5,704 nucleotides of DNA from positions 1 through 5,704 of the forward strand of contig DGTW01000285.1 of NCBI GenBank assembly GCA_002393835.1, given 5' to 3'. Shown piece after piece: positions 1 to 5,704 of the stretch. Below the pieces are notes generated by a model. It was not told the origin of the DNA. It made no database searches and was given only the letters and a program-made list of their open reading frames with translations. The DNA comes from Treponema sp. UBA4326. Lineage in GTDB: Bacteria; Spirochaetota; Spirochaetia; Treponematales; Treponemataceae. The position numbers and the translations under genes were made by a program. Positions within the stretch are counted from its first letter, which is position 1. Each line of letters begins with the position of its first letter.

Positions 1-287
1 TTATTTCCGGAGGAGTCAAAGCCAAAATGAATAAGGCTGGACTCGTCATTCAGGCCGTAAAGGTCATTTCCACCGTAGTGAACAGAACCGTCAGCAAGGA
101 TGATTTTGTCTCCAACGATTCCAGTGTGATTGGAAAAGAGAGCCACGCGTTTTTTTTGCAAGAGAGGGAGATATATTTCCGCCTGCTCGTCACCAAGAAT
201 GACTCTCTCTTTTTCCACGCTCCCGCAAGAGAAAATGAAGGGCAAAAAGAAGAAAAAAATTAAGCAGAGAACGTGAGATTTTTTCAT
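1..287 (-). CDS. DUF1343 / NamZ-like exo-beta-N-acetylmuramidase lipoprotein, N-terminal fragment
   Basis: The first 95 codons of a gene that continues past the left edge. The protein starts MKKSHVLCLIFFFFLPFIFSCGS, written here as basic residues 2-5, a hydrophobic core at 6-19 and a lipobox ending in Cys21, so it should be a lipoprotein. Residues 32-56 match the opening of the DUF1343 (NamZ) family from memory: GDEQAEIYLPLL, then KKRVALFSNHTG, where the family has G-x-E and KRV-x-L-x-x-N-x-T. Characterised NamZ proteins release N-acetylmuramic acid from the non-reducing ends of peptidoglycan fragments. The catalytic region lies outside the window, so activity cannot be judged. After NHTG the usual short link to the 'hlvD.L' helix appears replaced by about 35 residues rich in Gly, Asp and Asn. 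ATG at 287 is chosen because it gives the signal peptide and has a GAAGA ribosome site 5 bases upstream. It follows the HAD gene by 14 bases, so the two are probably co-transcribed. An 8-A run (coding strand, 157-150) sits inside codons 44-46. Confidence 0.75.
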   Translation of the reverse strand, partial: MKKSHVLCLIFFFFLPFIFSCGSVEKERVILGDEQAEIYLPLLQKKRVALFSNHTGIVGDKIILADGSVHYGGNDLYGLNDESSLIHFGFDSSGN

Positions 288-292
288 TTTAG

Positions 293-297
293 TCTTC
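293..297 (-). promoter_or_regulatory. Ribosome binding site of the NamZ-like gene
   Basis: GAAGA, read on the minus strand, lies 5 bases before ATG 287, inside the 14-base gap after the HAD stop codon. It is a weak Shine-Dalgarno match, so translation may partly depend on ribosomes finishing the upstream gene. Confidence 0.4.
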
Positions 298-301
298 GAA
301 A

Positions 302-1366
302 TCAGAATTTAAATTCAGTTTTTTCGACGCCATTTCCGTAAATCGTTTTCCAGTCATCCCGCATTGAAATGACAACATAGCCGGCTTTTTTCCAGTCTTC
401 TCCAAGAGCCAGTGCTTTATCCCTGTTGGCATGATCCTTCACATCGTCGTCTGCGATTAGCATGAAGGCGGCTGACTTGTATTTTTTGTTGCTGAGGGCG
501 TAATTGTGCATTGCAGAGTCTCCGCCGCTGTTTCCAAAAGAAATGACAGGGACTTTTCCGATTTCCTGGGCAATCTGCTTAACCTTGTTGGTCTTAAGAT
601 TCTTGATGATAAGCTGGTCAGTTCGTAAAATGTCCTCGCCCTTGGCCATTGTATAATTGACACCCTCTGCTTCCCCCTGCTTGCTTGACACGAGCGTTAC
701 ATCCATGCCGATAACACGGTTTGGCTCAATGCCGATTGAATCTGTTAAGGCACGACAGATAAAGCGGTCAGAGCCGGAAACGACATAACAAGTGAAATCG
801 TTTTCGTTGAGGTAATCGAATACTTCCAGCATAGGCTTGTAGAAGCCTTGACCATAGCTCATTCCGTTAAAGCCGTTGGCGGCCTTTTTTCCATATTCCT
901 TTACATAAGCATCGAATTCGGCAAGAGTCATTCCTGAATATGCTTTTGCGGCGGCATAGGCATGTTTCATGTCGAAGTGATCGGGAAGTTTTTTTCCCTG
1001 GCGGACAAAATCCCGGATATTCTGAGCCGTTTCCCTTACATCTTCGGGAGCGATATCCTTATAAGATGGATCGTCCAAAACACGGTATTCAAGAAGATTG
1101 TACTCAAAGTAGCTGGGATACAACTCAGCGACAAAAGTACCGTCCATGTCGAAGGTCGCTATTCGGTCTTTTACAGGAATAAAATCAGGAGATTTTTCAT
1201 CAGTTACTGACTTTACATAGTCTATGAGGGCGGTTTTTGAAGGTGCACCATCATTCCAAAGGGAAAGGGGATTTTTGTTTTTTGCCTTTTCCGGCGCACG
1301 GCTACAGGAAATAAGGGCAATCGTAATGACAGCTAAGGCAAAGAAAGCTTTACATGTTTTTTTCAT
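302..1366 (-). CDS. HAD-superfamily phosphatase, lipoprotein
   Basis: A 354-residue haloacid-dehalogenase-fold hydrolase, probably a phosphomonoesterase acting outside the cytoplasm. Residues 1-21 form a lipoprotein signal ending LISC with Cys21 as lipidation site. HAD motif I is DMDGT at 73-77 (Asp73 nucleophile, Asp75 acid/base). Motif II is SGS at 197-199. Lys261 is a candidate motif III lysine. Motif IV is GNSGGD at 278-283, with Asp283 as a metal ligand. All catalytic positions are present. The roughly 120 residues between motifs I and II form a C1-type cap, as in phosphoserine-phosphatase-like HADs. The lead-in WNDGAPSKTALIDYV at 37-51, followed by RIATFDMDGT, matches a family of secreted HAD hydrolases known in many Gram-negatives. 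Substrate is unknown: choline-, serine- or sugar-phosphate are all possible. ATG 1366 is supported by AGGAGT 8 bases upstream and by the signal peptide. It is the first gene of a unit with its own promoter and precedes the NamZ-like gene. Confidence 0.9.
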   Translation of the reverse strand: MKKTCKAFFALAVITIALISCSRAPEKAKNKNPLSLWNDGAPSKTALIDYVKSVTDEKSPDFIPVKDRIATFDMDGTFVAELYPSYFEYNLLEYRVLDDPSYKDIAPEDVRETAQNIRDFVRQGKKLPDHFDMKHAYAAAKAYSGMTLAEFDAYVKEYGKKAANGFNGMSYGQGFYKPMLEVFDYLNENDFTCYVVSGSDRFICRALTDSIGIEPNRVIGMDVTLVSSKQGEAEGVNYTMAKGEDILRTDQLIIKNLKTNKVKQIAQEIGKVPVISFGNSGGDSAMHNYALSNKKYKSAAFMLIADDDVKDHANRDKALALGEDWKKAGYVVISMRDDWKTIYGNGVEKTEFKF

Positions 1367-1374
1367 AAATTAAA

Positions 1375-1380
1375 ACTCCT
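1375..1380 (-). promoter_or_regulatory. Ribosome binding site of the HAD phosphatase gene
   Basis: AGGAGT read on the minus strand, 8 bases before ATG 1366. It is a strong Shine-Dalgarno sequence that fixes this start. It lies only about 2 bases after the start of transcription predicted from the upstream -10 box, giving a 5' leader of roughly 16 bases. Confidence 0.8.
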
Positions 1381-1388
1381 TAATTTTA

Positions 1389-1417
1389 ATTATAATTCAA
1401 GATTACTCTCTTTTCAA
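1389..1417 (-). promoter_or_regulatory. Sigma-70-type promoter of the HAD/NamZ-like unit
   Basis: On the minus strand TTGAAA (1417-1412) and TATAAT (1394-1389) are separated by exactly 17 bases: five of six and six of six consensus matches at the ideal spacing. Start of transcription is expected near 1382, just upstream of the ribosome site. The whole 81-base gap between the two transcription units is A/T-rich, which raises the chance level for such boxes, but the position and spacing support a real promoter. No obvious operator is seen; AATTATAATT over the -10 box is palindromic but short. Confidence 0.75.
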
Positions 1418-1447
1418 TAAATTTCAGAAAAAATTAATATTCCATTT

Positions 1448-2542
1448 TTATGCAATTTTCATTTCTATAACATTCATTCCGTTTGAATATGAATGAATGT
1501 AGTCACTTCCAGCCTTTTCGATAAGTTTACGGGAAACTCCGTCCGCAAGGTTGAGGGGATTCAGCTCGGCTCCTCCATAAGAAATCCGCAAGCTTACGCT
1601 GTCCTTTTCTTCTGCATATTCAGCTGTGAAAGTAAGCTCGAAAGACTTTGGAAGAGACGGAATCAGGGAATTTACAAGCAGCTCCTCAAAGACAAGCTGC
1701 ATGTTAACGATTGTCTTTTGGTTAATCTGCTGCTTTCGGCCGAATTCCTCAAGATGAGTTATGGCAGCTACATAGTCAAAGTCAGCCTTGGTAATGCACT
1801 CTTCGAAAACTTTAAGCCGTTGTATGAACTGACGGGTCTTTTCTTTTTGCGGATTCTCGAAAATCACCTGGGGACTTCCCTCTTCGTAATTCAGGCCATC
1901 ATCCATGTAGAAAACTCGGGTAGAGACATCATGCGCAAAACGCATCTCGTGGGTGACAATCAGCATGGTTAAGCCCTGTCTGGCCAGATTTCTGATGACG
2001 GAAAGGACTTCGCCAACCATAGTAGGGTCAAGGGCACTGGTCGGCTCGTCAAAAAGGACAATTTCGGGATTCATGGCAAGTGTTCTGGCAATAGCCACCC
2101 TTTGTTTCTGTCCCCCAGAAAGCTCGTCTGGGAAACTTTCTGCCTTGTCAGAAAGGCCAACCGTGCGCAAAAGTTCCATGCCCCTCTCGTAGGCTTTTTT
2201 CTTTGACATGTGCAGCAAATCAATGGGAGCGGCCATGATGTTTTCGATTACTGAAAGGTGATTGAAAAGATTAAAGGACTGGAAAACCATACCCATTTTT
2301 TGCCTTATGGCCGGAACATTAGCCTTAGCTGCCGTAATAGGAAGTCCATCAACCAATATTTCCCCGGAACTTGGTTTTTCAAGGAGATTGAGACAGCGGA
2401 GAAAGGTTGATTTTCCCGTTCCGCTGGGTCCAATGATGGAAATAACTTCCCCACGGTGAATTTCAGCATTCACATCACGGAGAGGCGTTACATTGGGGTA
2501 AGATTTCTTTAAATGCTTGATTGAAATAATTGGCTCACTCAT
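1448..2542 (-). CDS. Polar amino-acid ABC importer ATPase with GHKL-like C-terminal extension
   Basis: The motor subunit of the importer, peripheral on the cytoplasmic face of the fused permease encoded upstream. Residues 1-245 are a typical GlnQ/HisP-class nucleotide-binding domain: Walker A GPSGTGKST 38-46, Q-loop Gln88, signature LSGGQ 141-145, Walker B IVLFDE 161-166, D-loop SALD 169-172, and switch His198. All are intact. GlnQ-class proteins usually end near residue 245; this one has about 115 further residues. That extension resembles an RsbW/GHKL ATPase domain: an N-box-like FEELLVN at 285-291, a G1-like stretch at 320-329 (ISYGGAELNP) where the expected Asp is Tyr322, a reduced G2 region near 334-341, and a final strand NVIEMKI at 357-363. 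It is probably a regulatory or structural domain rather than a second ATPase. ATG 2542 overlaps the end of the permease gene by 8 bases and has a strong ribosome site, so the two genes are translationally linked. Glutamine, glutamate, arginine or another polar amino acid could be the substrate. Confidence 0.93.
   Translation of the reverse strand: MSEPIISIKHLKKSYPNVTPLRDVNAEIHRGEVISIIGPSGTGKSTFLRCLNLLEKPSSGEILVDGLPITAAKANVPAIRQKMGMVFQSFNLFNHLSVIENIMAAPIDLLHMSKKKAYERGMELLRTVGLSDKAESFPDELSGGQKQRVAIARTLAMNPEIVLFDEPTSALDPTMVGEVLSVIRNLARQGLTMLIVTHEMRFAHDVSTRVFYMDDGLNYEEGSPQVIFENPQKEKTRQFIQRLKVFEECITKADFDYVAAITHLEEFGRKQQINQKTIVNMQLVFEELLVNSLIPSLPKSFELTFTAEYAEEKDSVSLRISYGGAELNPLNLADGVSRKLIEKAGSDYIHSYSNGMNVIEMKIA
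1470..1500. repeat. Perfect 10-bp inverted repeat in the 3' end of the ATPase gene
   Basis: ACATTCATTC at 1470-1479 is the exact reverse complement of GAATGAATGT at 1491-1500, with an 11-base loop. It lies within codons about 348-358 of the ATPase gene, about 20 bases before the stop codon. No U-run follows on the message, so it is not a standard intrinsic terminator. It could slow 3'-5' decay of the ABC transcript or be coincidental. Confidence 0.55.
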
Positions 2543-5500
2543 TTTTTCCTTCTCCTCTCACAGAAACTTTTCTTCGTTTTTTTGGGTCCAAATGTGTCTG
2601 CAGGGCTGAAAGCACCCTGGTTAAAAGCCATGCGATTATAAAATAAATGATTGCCGTGGTGACAAGGGGGAAGAAAGCCTCATAAGTGCGGCTCCTTATA
2701 ATATCGCTGGCCTTGGTTAAATCCTGAATGGCAATGTAACCGACTACTGAAGTCATTTTTACGAGGGAAATAAATTCTCCCTGAAAGACGGGAAGAAAAT
2801 GCCTTGCCGCCTGAGGAAGCACCATTTTGAGGAAGGCCTTTCGCCTGGTATAGCCCAGGGCAAGGGCTGCTTCCATCTGGCCTTTGTCTACGGCAAGGAT
2901 TCCAGTGCGAATCATCTCGCTTACATAAGCCCCGAAGTTCATTCCGAAGCCAATTACAGCCACCCAGAGACCGTCAAGGCCAGTCTTTGCAAAGACGATA
3001 TAGAACAAAATCATCAGGAGGACGACCATGGGTAAGCCCTGCATGAGGCGAATGTAAAGAAGGGCCAGACTGTCCGCTATTTTGTTTTTTGAAAGACGAA
3101 GGCCGCAAAAGGCAAAGCCCAGCACCGTGCCAAATATTGCGGACAAAATAGAAATAAGAACCGTAATGCCGATTCCGCTGACAACAAGTTTCCATCTGGA
3201 CTCACGGAGGAAAGTCTTCTCAAAGCTGGATGCAATTTCCTTTCCAAAAGTAAAGTCCTTTTTGTTGGGGGCTGAAAGAGAGGAATTTTGGACGGAAGAA
3301 GCGGTCTGAGAATGATTTTTGACGGCCAGAACAAGACCGCCTTTATAATCAGGGTCTGAAAAATAAATGCTTTTCTGTCGCTCTTCGGTTACACCCATGA
3401 GGGCGGCCGCCATGTCATATTTTCCAGAGACAAGGCCGGGAACAATAGAAGCGAATCTTGTGTCGATTATTTTGAGCTTATAGCCATATTCACGGCAAAA
3501 ACGGGCGGCGATATCGATTTCGTAGCCTGCGTGCTCTGAGTCCTTGATATAGGTAAAAGGCGTAATGCTTGAATCGGTGACAAGGGTAAGGATGCCATTT
3601 TCTCCTGAAAAAGAGTCTAGGTCCACTTTTTGAAGGCTTTTGTCACTGCCAAACCAGACTGAGTCAATTTTTTCTAGAATTCCATTTTCCCGGATTTTTT
3701 TGAGGAATTCATTCATCTGGTCACGGAGTTGCTGCCCCCGGGGACTTTTTGGAAAAGCAAAGGCATAATCCTGGGCACGCACAATATCTTTTAGGTGGGT
3801 GATTCCAGGCGTAGTGCTTTCGATGTAGCGGATTATCGGCTCGTCAGACAAGTATCCGTCGATTTTTCCCTGAAGGACTCGAAGAATCATTTCGGGACTT
3901 GCGTTATAGTGCTCAACCTTTGCGAGGGGAAATTCTTCCTGAGTAACGATATCCATGACAGTGCCGGTTTTTACGCCCAGAGTCACATTGGGACTGTTGA
4001 AGTCGGAAGGAGAAAGTCGCTTTTGCCCTTTATTCTTATCAAGAATCTGGACGGCCATGACAAGCTCGGAGACATAAATCGACTCTGAGAGATTCAGGCT
4101 TTCCTTATGGGCCGGAGTTTCGCTGAGGCAGGCGGCAATCAAGTCATACATGCCGCTTTCAAGTCCCATTACCAGCGAATCAAAGGGAACGTTATGCACT
4201 TCAAGGGCGTAGCCGGCTTGTCGGCAAAAGCGGGCTATTAAATCGGCTTCATACCCCACGATTTTTCCGTTTTTAATGTAATCAAATGGTGGCGTTGAGG
4301 CATCAGTGGCAAAGCGAAGGACTTTTTTCCCTTTTTGATTGCTCAAGCTCTCAAAATCCACGACTTTTTTTTCTTCATCATTGCTGAGCCATAAGTCATC
4401 TGTTTTTTGGAGGCTTCCGTCTTTTTTCCATTTTCGGATATAGTGATTAAACTCTTCGCAGAGTGCTGAACCGGACGCATTTTTCTGAAAAGCCACGACT
4501 ATGTTCATAGTTTCAAGGTCACAGTGAATATAGCCAAGCTCAGGCACTTCAAGGGAAGCATAGCGGATGACAGGCTCGTCGTTTATAAAGCCGTCCAGTT
4601 TTCCGGTAGAGACGAGATATGCCATGTCGGCATTAGTGTTGTAATATTCGATTTTTGCCTTGGGGAACATCTCCCTGGTCATCTTGTCGACCATGACGAA
4701 ACCTGTGTGCATTCCAAGCACAAGGCGGTCATTTTTCTGCATTTCTTTCTTGGAGTTATATTTGAGAGTCACATTTTTGAATTGAGGCGGAATGTCTTTT
4801 AGGTCTGCAGAATCAGTTTTATTTGAAGAAGGAAGTTTTGCATCATCCTTAACAATAACCGCATTTTCAATGAAATAAAGGGGGGAAGAGAATTTTATCT
4901 CCTCCTTTCGTTCTGGAGTTTCATTCAGGTTGGACATAATGCAGTCAATGTCACCGCTCAGGGCCGCGGCAATAATGCTGCCATAGCCATAGACTTTAAA
5001 TTCAAGCTCTGCGTCAATGCTTGCGGCAAAGCGGCGGGCAAGCTCTATGTCATAGCCAGTCAATTCAGTACCCTTGTAGTAACTGTATGGCATGACATCG
5101 CCAGTGGTTCCTACACGAAGCTTGACTTTGGGATTTTCTGCAGGCTTTATGTCGGGCATGTTTTCATTCTCATCCCAAACCCAGCGCTTGTACATATCAT
5201 CCAGAGTACCATCAGAACGAATATCTTCAATGAATTGATTAAGGACAGCCTCAAAATCAGGTATTTCGGTTTTTGGAGAAATGCCTACACTGACAGGAAT
5301 TTTCTCCCCTTCATTGCCAAGGATTTTAACGCCGGAAAGGCCGTTTTTTATGGCAAGCTCTATCTGAACACGCTCAAAAACATAGGCATCGATTTTTCCA
5401 CTTTTTACAGACTCATAGCCTGTAAGGACATCGTTGAATGACAGAATTTTTGCCTTGGGAAATTCTGATGGAAGATAAATTTCCGCAGACTGCCCTTCAC

Positions 5501-5636
5501 CGTAGCCGATTATGCGGGATTCGTTGTTAAGGTCGGAAAGAGAAGTGACGGGAGGAAGGCTCTGCCTGCAAGAAGAAAAAGCCAGACAGAGCAAAAGCGA
5601 GAATGTCAGATGAGGGAAAAATGGAGAAATTTTCAT
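2535..5636 (-). CDS. Fused solute-binding/permease protein of a polar amino-acid ABC importer (GlnP-like)
   Basis: A 1033-residue receptor-permease fusion for uptake of polar amino acids, inserted in the cytoplasmic membrane with its receptors outside. Residues 1-23 are a signal peptide ending FSSC, suggesting lipidation at Cys23. The modules, in order, are a lone second lobe of a type-3 solute-binding domain (about 31-154), two full domains (171-417 and 438-664), a lone first lobe (682-774), a Ser/Asn-rich linker, and a permease domain (about 812-1016) with roughly five membrane segments and the EAA loop at 922-941 (EAA, Gly928, Leu940-Pro941) that docks the ATPase. The first full domain has the family's carboxylate-binding Arg243 and amine-binding Asp353. 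The second has His510 in place of the Arg but keeps Asp598. The lone lobe near the N-terminus has Glu88 where the Asp should be, and the last keeps Arg753. ATG 5636 is preferred because the signal peptide starts there; an in-frame TTG at 5654 would add six residues (1039 aa). Neither start has a well-placed ribosome site. Closest described relative in layout is lactococcal GlnP (two binding domains plus permease). Confidence 0.92.
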   Translation of the reverse strand: MKISPFFPHLTFSLLLCLAFSSCRQSLPPVTSLSDLNNESRIIGYGEGQSAEIYLPSEFPKAKILSFNDVLTGYESVKSGKIDAYVFERVQIELAIKNGLSGVKILGNEGEKIPVSVGISPKTEIPDFEAVLNQFIEDIRSDGTLDDMYKRWVWDENENMPDIKPAENPKVKLRVGTTGDVMPYSYYKGTELTGYDIELARRFAASIDAELEFKVYGYGSIIAAALSGDIDCIMSNLNETPERKEEIKFSSPLYFIENAVIVKDDAKLPSSNKTDSADLKDIPPQFKNVTLKYNSKKEMQKNDRLVLGMHTGFVMVDKMTREMFPKAKIEYYNTNADMAYLVSTGKLDGFINDEPVIRYASLEVPELGYIHCDLETMNIVVAFQKNASGSALCEEFNHYIRKWKKDGSLQKTDDLWLSNDEEKKVVDFESLSNQKGKKVLRFATDASTPPFDYIKNGKIVGYEADLIARFCRQAGYALEVHNVPFDSLVMGLESGMYDLIAACLSETPAHKESLNLSESIYVSELVMAVQILDKNKGQKRLSPSDFNSPNVTLGVKTGTVMDIVTQEEFPLAKVEHYNASPEMILRVLQGKIDGYLSDEPIIRYIESTTPGITHLKDIVRAQDYAFAFPKSPRGQQLRDQMNEFLKKIRENGILEKIDSVWFGSDKSLQKVDLDSFSGENGILTLVTDSSITPFTYIKDSEHAGYEIDIAARFCREYGYKLKIIDTRFASIVPGLVSGKYDMAAALMGVTEERQKSIYFSDPDYKGGLVLAVKNHSQTASSVQNSSLSAPNKKDFTFGKEIASSFEKTFLRESRWKLVVSGIGITVLISILSAIFGTVLGFAFCGLRLSKNKIADSLALLYIRLMQGLPMVVLLMILFYIVFAKTGLDGLWVAVIGFGMNFGAYVSEMIRTGILAVDKGQMEAALALGYTRRKAFLKMVLPQAARHFLPVFQGEFISLVKMTSVVGYIAIQDLTKASDIIRSRTYEAFFPLVTTAIIYFIIAWLLTRVLSALQTHLDPKKRRKVSVRGEGKNE
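2548..2556 (-). promoter_or_regulatory. Ribosome binding site of the ATPase gene
   Basis: AGGAGAAGG on the minus strand, ending 5 bases before ATG 2542, with its GGAG core 9 bases away. It lies inside the last codons of the permease gene and, with the 8-base overlap, should couple synthesis of the two subunits. Confidence 0.75.
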
Positions 5637-5642
5637 AGTATA

Positions 5643-5651
5643 ATTATAGCA
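5643..5651 (-). promoter_or_regulatory. Possible extended -10 promoter of the importer operon
   Basis: On the minus strand TGCTATAAT forms a perfect extended -10 element (TG at 5651-5650, TATAAT 5648-5643). Six bases follow and the seventh is the A of ATG 5636, so transcription could begin on the start codon itself. The -35 position shows only AGGAAA, a poor match, tolerable for an extended -10 promoter. The same bases also form the final codons and stop of a likely upstream open frame, so the match may be accidental. Confidence 0.4.
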
Positions 5652-5704
5652 CAAAGACTGCTAATTTTCCTGTTTTTTCCACCAGGGTCTCCGCATTATA
5701 AACC
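5644..5704 (-). CDS. Possible 3' end of an upstream gene, unidentified
   Basis: On the minus strand the frame starting at 5703 stays open for 19 codons (VYNAETLVEKTGKLAVFVL) and stops at TAA 5646-5644, 7 bases before ATG 5636. The residue mix and the short gap fit the tail of a gene in the same operon as the importer. The fragment is too short to assign a family, and opposite-strand frames are also partly open here, so this remains tentative. If real, the importer start, which lacks a ribosome site, may rely on reinitiation. Confidence 0.4.
   Translation of the reverse strand, partial: VYNAETLVEKTGKLAVFVL

Noticed and set aside
150..157. Eight-base homopolymer early in the NamZ-like gene as a phase-variation switch
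   Set aside because: The frame is intact, the run simply encodes Gln-Lys-Lys, and similar short A/T runs occur across the window; eight bases alone is weak evidence for slippage control.
27..263. Plus-strand open frame of 78 codons at the left edge
   Set aside because: The opposite strand here encodes a signal peptide, lipobox and DUF1343-like motif in one continuous frame, which explains the region better.
1421..1447. A/T-rich sequence after the ATPase stop as an intrinsic terminator
   Set aside because: There is a T-run on the message strand (about 1433-1428) but only a weak, A/T-only imperfect stem around it, so a terminator is not supported.
1493..1972. Plus-strand open frame of 159 codons
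   Set aside because: It lies wholly antisense to the well-supported ATPase gene, has no ribosome site of note and no recognisable domain; it is a shadow of the minus-strand coding pattern.
3315..5546. Direct DNA repeats from recent duplication of the binding modules
   Set aside because: The modules are similar in protein motif (for example KIDGY-x-x-DEP-I-I-R-Y), but I see no long identical DNA stretches, so the duplication is old.
5695..5700. TATAAT on the minus strand as a second upstream -10 box
   Set aside because: Its -35 region would lie outside the window and the bases fall inside the probable upstream coding frame, so there is no independent support.

Overview
All convincing genes in this window lie on the minus strand, so it reads from right to left. 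Mid-range base composition, lipobox-bearing N-termini on three of the four recognisable genes, and a fused amino-acid transporter of a type I associate with host-associated treponemes and Clostridia suggest a Treponema-like spirochaete. This is inference only; no rRNA or other phylogenetic marker is present.

Right part (about 5704 to 1448): a two-gene polar amino-acid ABC importer operon of the GlnPQ type. The first gene (5636-2535, 1033 aa) carries a lipoprotein-like signal peptide, several type-3 solute-binding modules and a C-terminal permease domain with an EAA loop. The second (2542-1448, 364 aa) overlaps it by 8 bases and encodes the ATPase, which has about 115 extra C-terminal residues resembling a degenerate GHKL/RsbW-type ATPase domain. 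Together they could form a complete importer, with two copies of each polypeptide giving permease, receptors and motor. At the far right edge a short open frame, read in the same direction and ending at 5644, is probably the tail of an upstream gene. The same bases contain an extended -10 box placed exactly where it would give a leaderless message.

Left part (about 1417 to 1): a near-consensus sigma-70-type promoter (TTGAAA, 17 bases, TATAAT) in the 81-base intergenic gap drives a second transcription unit. It encodes a lipoprotein HAD-family phosphatase (1366-302) and, 14 bases downstream, a lipoprotein of the DUF1343/NamZ family (exo-beta-N-acetylmuramidase-like) that runs off the left edge. 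Both products should be membrane-anchored outside the cytoplasm.

The points most worth following up are the lobe order of the binding modules (half, full, full, half, then permease), the uneven conservation of ligand-contact residues among them, and the GHKL-like tail on the ATPase. No RNA gene, mobile element, CRISPR array or clear intrinsic terminator was found.
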